The position numbers were made by a program, and so were the translations under genes. From contig CAKUKP010000042.1 of NCBI GenBank assembly GCA_934663625.1, positions 1 through 26,075 on the forward strand: a stretch of 26,075 bases of DNA, read 5' to 3'. The notes beneath the pieces are model-generated. The model saw only the letters and a program-made list of their open reading frames with translations, was not told the DNA's origin and searched no databases. This document shows, one piece after another, positions 21,363 to 26,075 of this stretch (within the stretch, counting starts at the first letter, position 1; each line of letters opens with the position of its first letter). This DNA is from an uncultured Clostridia bacterium (GTDB taxonomy: Bacteria > Bacillota > Clostridia > Christensenellales > Aristaeellaceae).

Positions 21363-22553
21363 ATGGACAATCGCGATGAGATCATTCGCACGCAGATGGA
21401 GGTTATCGAAACGCTGGTGAGCAACAATCTGCGCCGCGTCGCCGATGATTTCTGGGGCAGTTCCGGTACAAAAAAACAACCGGAAGCGCACGTCGACGCT
21501 CCCTCGGACGCAGCCGCAAAAAAGGTTGAAAACAAAAACGCGCCCGCAAAGGCGGCGCAGCAGGAAGCAGAACCGGCGGAGCCGCTGCCCGTAGAATCGA
21601 TCGATGATCTGAAGGCGGAGCTGAACGCGCTGATCGGCCTGGACGGCGTTAAAAAAGAGGTTGCCAACCTGATCAACATGGTCACGATTCATAAGCTGCG
21701 CGCGGAGCAGGGGCTGAAAAATACCGATATGTCGCTGCACATGGTGTTTTCCGGCAATCCCGGCACGGGCAAAACCACCATTGCCCGCCTGATGGCGCGC
21801 ATTTACCACAGTCTGGGCATATTGTCCAAAGGGCAGCTGGTCGAGGTGGATCGATCCGGACTGGTAGCGGGCTACGTGGGACAGACCGCAACCAAGACTG
21901 CCAAGGTGATCGAAAGCGCCATGGGCGGCGTGCTGTTCATTGATGAAGCATATTCGCTCACCTCAAAATCCGAAAATGATTTCGGATCGGAGGCCATCGA
22001 TACGATTCTGAAGGCGATGGAAGATCATCGCGAGGATCTGATCGTAATCGTGGCGGGCTATGATGGGCTGATGGATACCTTCATCCATTCGAACCCCGGT
22101 CTGGAATCGCGCTTTAACCGCTATCTGCACTTCGAAGATTATACGATCGATGAAATGTGCGCAATTCTGGATATGCGGCTGGAAAAGGGACAGTATGTGA
22201 TGGACGACGCGGCAAAAAAAGCCGTGCGCGATTACATCGAGGAGAGCAATACCAGCTCCATCGCATTCGGCAACGCCCGCGGCGTGCGCAACATATTTGA
22301 AAAGCTTCTGGTAGAACAGGCCAACCGGCTGGCTTTGGCGGAGCACGTGGATCGCGATGCGCTGATGCAGATCACCGCCGCCGACGTCGAAGCCGCGCGC
22401 GCCGGCGATACGCAGCTGATCAAGGCCGCCGCCGATCGCGAACGTGCCGAACAGACCCGCAGGGACACCATCCGTGAACTGGAATCGCTGCTCAATCCGC
22501 AGAAGGCAGACGCCGATGCCAAAGACGTATCTTCCGACAATACCGAAAAATAA
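21363..22553 (+). CDS. CbbX/SpoVK-type AAA ATPase
   Basis: The 396-residue protein has one AAA module of the CbbX/SpoVK group: Walker A GNPGTGKT at 131-138, pore-loop GYVGQT at 170-175, Walker B VLFIDEAY at 190-197, arginine finger in LESRF (R250) and sensor-2 GNARGVRN at 303-310. Residues 1-75 are a helical start followed by an alanine-, lysine- and glutamate-rich linker that is probably disordered, and about 45 residues after the module are charged. CbbX remodels Rubisco and SpoVK acts in spore formation; many Clostridia have further members of unknown purpose, and there is no carbon-fixation or sporulation gene here. It stands alone with its own promoter (AAGGAG before the ATG) and terminator. 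Confidence 0.88.
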   Translation: MDNRDEIIRTQMEVIETLVSNNLRRVADDFWGSSGTKKQPEAHVDAPSDAAAKKVENKNAPAKAAQQEAEPAEPLPVESIDDLKAELNALIGLDGVKKEVANLINMVTIHKLRAEQGLKNTDMSLHMVFSGNPGTGKTTIARLMARIYHSLGILSKGQLVEVDRSGLVAGYVGQTATKTAKVIESAMGGVLFIDEAYSLTSKSENDFGSEAIDTILKAMEDHREDLIVIVAGYDGLMDTFIHSNPGLESRFNRYLHFEDYTIDEMCAILDMRLEKGQYVMDDAAKKAVRDYIEESNTSSIAFGNARGVRNIFEKLLVEQANRLALAEHVDRDALMQITAADVEAARAGDTQLIKAAADRERAEQTRRDTIRELESLLNPQKADADAKDVSSDNTEK

Positions 22554-22576
22554 AACCAACGAATCTTGAATGGCAA

Positions 22577-22640
22577 AAGCCGCGCCCATACGCAATCTCC
22601 GCCGAACTTCGGATGCTGCGCACGGGCGCGGTTGTATAAT
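22577..22640. terminator. Bidirectional terminator between AAA ATPase and P-loop pseudogene
   Basis: CCGCGCCC (22580-22587) pairs with GGGCGCGG (22624-22631); the 36-base interior holds a second stem (CCGAA/TTCGG). The plus-strand tail is TTGTATAATT and the minus-strand tail CTTTTGCC, so either strand could stop here. Confidence 0.6.
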
Positions 22641-22666
22641 TATGGCTTACTCCCCTGTATTTCGTT

Positions 22667-23635
22667 TCATTGATCCTTAGCTTCAATGATTTCCGACGCA
22701 ATTTGCCTTAAATTGTTTCCCTGTGCGTATACAGGATTGAGGCGATTCTTCGCATACTGATAAGGCGTTCCCTCCGTCGTCTGCACAAGCAGCGCTTCGA
22801 AATAATTCTCCCAGCTGAAATAATCGCGGCTTTCAATCGCATCGCTGGGATGCTTCAGAATTTCCGCGATTCGATTCTCACGGAGAACCCCAGATTTCAG
22901 AATCAACCATTCAAAGGATTCCGGCAGACAAAGCTGAAACGCGCCCGAATGCGCCTGACAAAGCTTCATCACGCGATCCATTTCCGCACCGAAGGCCGCT
23001 CCGTCCGCAACGACAAGCACGCGCGCATCCGAATGTTCCCTCAGCCACCGAAAAATCGCGGAATTGGAAGCCGCCGATTTGCAGTGCACACTGCTATTCT
23101 GAAAATACTTCTGAAAAAACTGATAACCGGAGCCGGAATCTTCCGTCAACAGAACATCAAAATGACCTGCCTGCGCGCCGGTATGCATATACCGGTGGCG
23201 TTTTGCCGCCGGATAGCGCTTTTTCAGCGTGTGATATTTTCCGCTCGTTCGGATTTCATAGATTTCCTCTACGCTATACGGAAGCTCATGCAAATCTTCA
23301 CGGGTAAACAGAACGTAATAATTATCGCTGGCTTTGACGGCGGCGGCAAATTCAGCGGAAGAAATATACTTCGCGCCCTCATCGATGAAAACGATGCTGT
23401 CGCCGGTATGCTTCAACTGATTCTGTCAGTCCATATCCATCAGCGCCACACAGTTTTTCTCAGACCGCAGTTTCACGCCGCTCGCCGCCTGAAGTCGGGT
23501 ATAATCCGAAATCATATTGTACAGCGTCGTTTTGCCCGTTCCACTCTCGCCTCGGATTACGGTGATATTTCGAATCAGATCAAACTCAAATTTGACCTTT
23601 CGATTCGATACTTCGATATGCTGAATCCCCTTCAT
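22667..23635 (-). pseudogene. P-loop ATPase of the DUF4869 cassette, interrupted by one in-frame TGA
   Basis: The frame runs for 322 codons from an ATG at 23633-23635 (GAGGCGCAT before it). Walker A is GESGTGKTT (29-37), a Walker B-like SIVFIDEGAKY lies at 80-90, and NYYVLFTREDLHELPYSVEEIYEI follows. At codon 70 (23426-23428) there is a TGA where my memory of the family suggests a tryptophan (VALMDMD-x-QNQLKHTG), one base from TGG; the frame and the homology continue without a shift. The C-terminal half (LLTEDSGSGYQFFQKYF, VLVVADGAAFGAEMD) has acidic residues reminiscent of TOPRIM nucleases, a weak inference. It is 7 bases after the DUF4869 gene. Base composition looks lower in GC than the neighbours, suggesting transfer. 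It may be a decayed gene, an allele, or a sequencing/assembly error. Confidence 0.8.
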
Positions 23636-23642
23636 ATGCGCC

Positions 23643-24080
23643 TCACACGAACTGGCCCGCTTCGGAAACGAGTTCGGACATATTCTTCACCGTCTTTCCG
23701 GTATTCAGAACCTTGATTTTGAACGTTCCGGAGCCAAAGTCCATCAGATGGCGCAGGTTGATGACGAGCTTTCCCTTTGCGCCCAGCTGCAGAATCCATT
23801 TCGCGCAGTTGTCGCCGCAGGTGGAAGCATTGAATATGTGGCTCTTGTCATTGGCCATCAGGATCAGCGTCTTTACGCCGCCGGAAAGCTGATTGGGCGA
23901 AATTGCACCCAGCACGGGACTTTGTATCAGATTTTCGCTGACGACCTCCGATTTATCAATATCCAGAATCATTTCGCGTGACAACGGCTTCGTAATCCAG
24001 CTATCCCGATACTGATTCTGGAAATAGACGTTCGTATTATATATCGCTTCCGGCATTTCTCCGAAGAAAATGCTCAGCAT
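23643..24080 (-). CDS. DUF4869 domain protein
   Basis: The protein has 145 residues. It begins MLSIFFGEMPEAIYNTNVYFQNQY and contains SPVLGAISPNQLSGGVKTLILM, HIFNASTCGDNCAKWILQL and LRHLMDFGSGTFKIKVLN, which I recognise as DUF4869, a short Firmicutes family of unknown function. It contains two cysteines four residues apart (TCGDNCAKW), and no membrane segment. GAGGTGG precedes the ATG. The P-loop ATPase gene follows after 7 bases, and the same pair is, to my knowledge, recurrent in gut Clostridia, so the two proteins probably work together. Their job is unknown; the pairing of a small protein with an ATPase in an accessory stretch would suit a defence or element-maintenance role, but nothing in the sequence proves it. 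Confidence 0.82.
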   Translation of the reverse strand: MLSIFFGEMPEAIYNTNVYFQNQYRDSWITKPLSREMILDIDKSEVVSENLIQSPVLGAISPNQLSGGVKTLILMANDKSHIFNASTCGDNCAKWILQLGAKGKLVINLRHLMDFGSGTFKIKVLNTGKTVKNMSELVSEAGQFV

Positions 24081-24186
24081 CCTACCACCTCTTCACCATT
24101 TACTGCGCACTGCCCTTTCCAATGTATTCAGTATGACCGTTTGGAAAATGGCTATCCAGTTATTCCGCGCCAAAGCGGATATTGAT

Positions 24187-24681
24187 TTACGCTTCGATTT
24201 CGATTGCTCTGCCTGCTTTCAGCGATGCGGGGACATCGATCAGGCGTTGATTGAAGGAGCCGCGCCATTTGAATTCCAGCGTGCGCCGGGCGAGCTGAAA
24301 CCGTCCGTCCACCAGCACATCCACGTTTTCCAGCAGCGCGCGCATATCCTCGCTGCCGTTTAAGAGCTCTTCAAACGTATAGCCCGTATAACTCCACACA
24401 TTTAGCCCCGCCGCGTGCGCCGCTTGGGCGATTTCCGCGCAGGGCGCGCATTGGCAGAACGGTTCGCCGCCGGACAGCGTAACGCCGTCCAGCAGAACGT
24501 TATCCAGCATCTGATCGATGATTTCGGCGGCGTCCATGTCCCGTCCGCCGGAAAAATCGTGCGTTTCGGGGTTGTGGCAGCCCGCGCAGCGATGCGGACA
24601 GCCCTGTACGAACACGGTCATGCGAATGCCGGGGCCGTCTACGATGGAATCATCCACCACGCCCGCGATGCGAATATTCAT
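24187..24681 (-). CDS. nrdG: Anaerobic ribonucleotide reductase activating protein
   Basis: The 164-residue radical-SAM protein generates the glycyl radical of the class III ribonucleotide reductase NrdD. The cluster motif is C28-C32-C35 in QGCPHRCAGCHNPET, DGPGIRMTVF lies at 15-24, SGGEPF is the SAM-binding loop, and WSYTGYTFEEL and DVLVDGRF are family marks. The length is typical of short NrdG, with no extra ferredoxin insert. The start ATG overlaps the stop of the upstream flavoprotein gene (ATGA), with GGGGAGG inside that gene's end. nrdD is not in the window, so the partner must be elsewhere. Confidence 0.93.
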   Translation of the reverse strand: MNIRIAGVVDDSIVDGPGIRMTVFVQGCPHRCAGCHNPETHDFSGGRDMDAAEIIDQMLDNVLLDGVTLSGGEPFCQCAPCAEIAQAAHAAGLNVWSYTGYTFEELLNGSEDMRALLENVDVLVDGRFQLARRTLEFKWRGSFNQRLIDVPASLKAGRAIEIEA

Positions 24682-25937
24682 GCTTCATCCTCCCCAAGCG
24701 CGGCGCATTTTCCCGCCAGCGCGCCGGAGGAAAACGCGATCTGCAAATTGTAGCCGCCGGTCTGCGCGTCTACATCCATAATTTCGCCCGCGAAGTACAG
24801 ACCGCGCGCGATTTTGGATTCCATCGTGGATGGATTGATTTCCCGCACGGTAATGCCGCCGCGGGTGACGATGGCTTCGGAAAAACCGCGCAGCGCCTTC
24901 GGCGTAAGCGGAAGATGCTTCAGAAGCTCCGCGATCGCCTGCCGCTGCTTCTGGGTGACGGCGTTCACCGGCTGCTGCGGGGAAATGCCCGCCAGCACCA
25001 GAATCTGCTGCCCCAGATTGTGCGGAACCAGTCCATCCATCACGGCGGTAATGCGCTTTTGAATCATCGCCTGGAAATCGCGCAGAATGCGCGCATCCAG
25101 CGTTTGCATATCCAGCGCGGGCTTTAAATCGATCGCCATGCGCACATTTTCGATGTCCGCGGGCATCTTACTGGACAGGGTCAGCACCAGCGGGCCGGTA
25201 ACGCCCGTGTGCGTGAACATCATTTCGCCCTGCTCATCGTAGAAATACTTCTTTTTCTTCTGATCGGCGCACCACGCCCGCAGCGCCACATTTTTCAGCG
25301 AAAGCCCCGCCAGCATGGATGGCCAGCTTTCCTTCGTATCGATCGGCACCAGCGCGGGCAGCAGCGGCTGCACGGTGTGCCCCGTCGATTTCGCCAGCGC
25401 ATAGCCATCGCCCGTGGAGCCGGTGGACGGATAGCTGCATCCGCCGGTGCAGAGAATCACCGCGTCCGCATTGATTTTATCGCCGGATTCGGTAATCACG
25501 CCGCGGCAGATATTCGCATCCAGCATCAGACCGGCAACCCGCGTATTCAATTCAATACGCACGCCGCGCTGTTCCAGCGCGCGCCGAAGGGCGTTCGTCA
25601 CATCGCTGGCGTGATCGGATTCGGGAAATACGCGGTTGCCGCGCTCCACCTTCACCGGCACGCCCAGATTTTCCATCAGGCGAATCATATCCTGATTGTC
25701 AAACGCGGCAAACGATGCATACATAAAGCGCGGATTGCGATAGATCGCCTGCATAAAGGCTTCGCGCTCCGCCGTATTTGTAATGTTGCAGCGCCCCTTG
25801 CCGGTGATGTACACCTTTTTTCCCAGCTTTTCATTGCGCTCCAGCAGCGTAACCGCCGCACCGTTTTCCGCTGCAAACAGGGCGGCGAGCATACCCGCTG
25901 CGCCGCCGCCGACCACCAATACTTTCCGTACAGGCAT
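24678..25937 (-). CDS. NAD(P)/FAD-dependent oxidoreductase, BaiN/HI0933 family
   Basis: The protein has 419 residues from an ATG at 25935-25937 (AAAGGAAA upstream); earlier in-frame ATGs overlap the previous gene and would add residues ahead of the FAD-binding strand. It opens VRKVLVVGGGAAGMLAALFAAENG, the dinucleotide-binding motif, followed by LLERNEKLGKKVYITGKGRCNITN, the signature of the HI0933/BaiN flavoproteins. LCTGGCSYPSTGSTGDGYALA, FTHTGVTGPLVL and the final YFAGEIMDVDAQTGGYNLQIAFSSG are further family marks. One member, BaiN, has been linked to bile-acid reduction in Clostridia, but most members are of unknown substrate, and no bai genes are present here. It is coupled to nrdG by an ATGA overlap. 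Confidence 0.9.
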   Translation of the reverse strand: MPVRKVLVVGGGAAGMLAALFAAENGAAVTLLERNEKLGKKVYITGKGRCNITNTAEREAFMQAIYRNPRFMYASFAAFDNQDMIRLMENLGVPVKVERGNRVFPESDHASDVTNALRRALEQRGVRIELNTRVAGLMLDANICRGVITESGDKINADAVILCTGGCSYPSTGSTGDGYALAKSTGHTVQPLLPALVPIDTKESWPSMLAGLSLKNVALRAWCADQKKKKYFYDEQGEMMFTHTGVTGPLVLTLSSKMPADIENVRMAIDLKPALDMQTLDARILRDFQAMIQKRITAVMDGLVPHNLGQQILVLAGISPQQPVNAVTQKQRQAIAELLKHLPLTPKALRGFSEAIVTRGGITVREINPSTMESKIARGLYFAGEIMDVDAQTGGYNLQIAFSSGALAGKCAALGEDEA

Positions 25938-25956
25938 TTTTCGTATTTCCTTTGCT

Positions 25957-26075
25957 TTATTCATTCGCCTTGGCGAGATAGACATCGTATTCCGACCAGA
26001 TGCGTTCCATCTTTTCGAAGTAATCGGATACTTCGCTCCTTCTGCGCTGGCCGAGCGCCACGATCAGTGCATTGA
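25957..26075 (-). CDS. C-terminal end of an unidentified protein (cut by window edge)
   Basis: The last 39 codons of a minus-strand frame end with TAA at 25957-25959. The visible peptide (ALIVALGQRRRSEVSDYFEK, then MERIWSEYDVYLAKANE) is helical and charged. It gives no family by itself. It lies just upstream of the flavoprotein gene, about 20 bases away, and is probably in the same operon. Confidence 0.6.
   Translation of the reverse strand, partial: NALIVALGQRRRSEVSDYFEKMERIWSEYDVYLAKANE

Noticed and set aside
23426..23428. TGA recoding (selenocysteine or tryptophan) in the ATPase
   Set aside because: No SECIS-like stem is evident just after the codon, the aligned residue would be tryptophan, and TGA is used as a normal stop by other genes here.
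1..26075. tRNA, rRNA, insertion sequence or integrase genes
   Set aside because: No cloverleaf with conserved T-loop and anticodon arm, no rRNA stretch and no transposase or recombinase motif was found on reading both strands.

Overview
The window looks like a chromosomal segment of an anaerobic, GC-rich member of the Clostridia (Firmicutes), probably an uncultured gut lineage. Reasons: strong AGGAGG-type ribosome binding sites and sigma-A promoters with near-consensus TTGACA/TATAAT, a glycyl radical enzyme with its radical-SAM activase, an NrdG activase, paired GlgC/GlgD glycogen genes, a DUF3343 plus cysteine desulfurase pair, an ECF sigma factor with a DUF4179-like partner, and a Hol-Tox type small toxin. 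The order or genus cannot be fixed from sequence alone.

Layout. (1) 1-5200, minus strand: nth, obgE, yhbY, an M29 aminopeptidase, a NYN/LOTUS RNA-binding protein and a PepF-type peptidase cut by the left edge, read from a strong promoter at about 5165-5194. (2) 5200-6960: a DUF3343 gene divergent from a cysteine desulfurase-like enzyme, followed by a 48-residue protein with four CxxC pairs and a strong bidirectional terminator. (3) 6959-10470: DUF4179-like membrane protein translationally coupled to an ECF sigma factor, an acidic small protein, a small membrane protein coupled to trmB, and a DUF1653 gene. (4) 10550-11575: a secreted purine nucleoside permease-family protein. (5) 11866-16115: an unusual short glycyl radical enzyme (Cys-Trp-Glu active site, RVWGW radical loop), its activase, and a divergently transcribed, active-site-altered acetate kinase homologue. 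(6) 16238-20045: glgC-glgD-glgA, glycogen synthesis from glucose-1-phosphate. (7) 20046-21362: a gene-poor accessory stretch holding four consecutive hairpins, a 26-residue Hol-Tox-like toxin gene with its own promoter, and two direct copies of an antisense-RNA unit, each with a near-perfect reverse-strand promoter. (8) 21363-22553: CbbX/SpoVK-type AAA ATPase. (9) 22667-24080: a two-gene accessory cassette, DUF4869 plus a P-loop ATPase, in which the ATPase carries one in-frame TGA. (10) 24187-26075: nrdG coupled to a BaiN/HI0933-type flavoprotein, and the end of an unidentified gene.

The most rewarding places are the 20.3-21.1 kb region (hairpin array plus a type I toxin-antitoxin-like locus with a duplicated antitoxin), the glycyl radical enzyme divergon at 11.9-16.1 kb (unknown substrate, leaderless activase mRNA, a LacI-like palindrome and a kinase with altered catalytic residues), and the DUF4869/ATPase cassette. 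All functional names rest on remembered family motifs; no database search was run.
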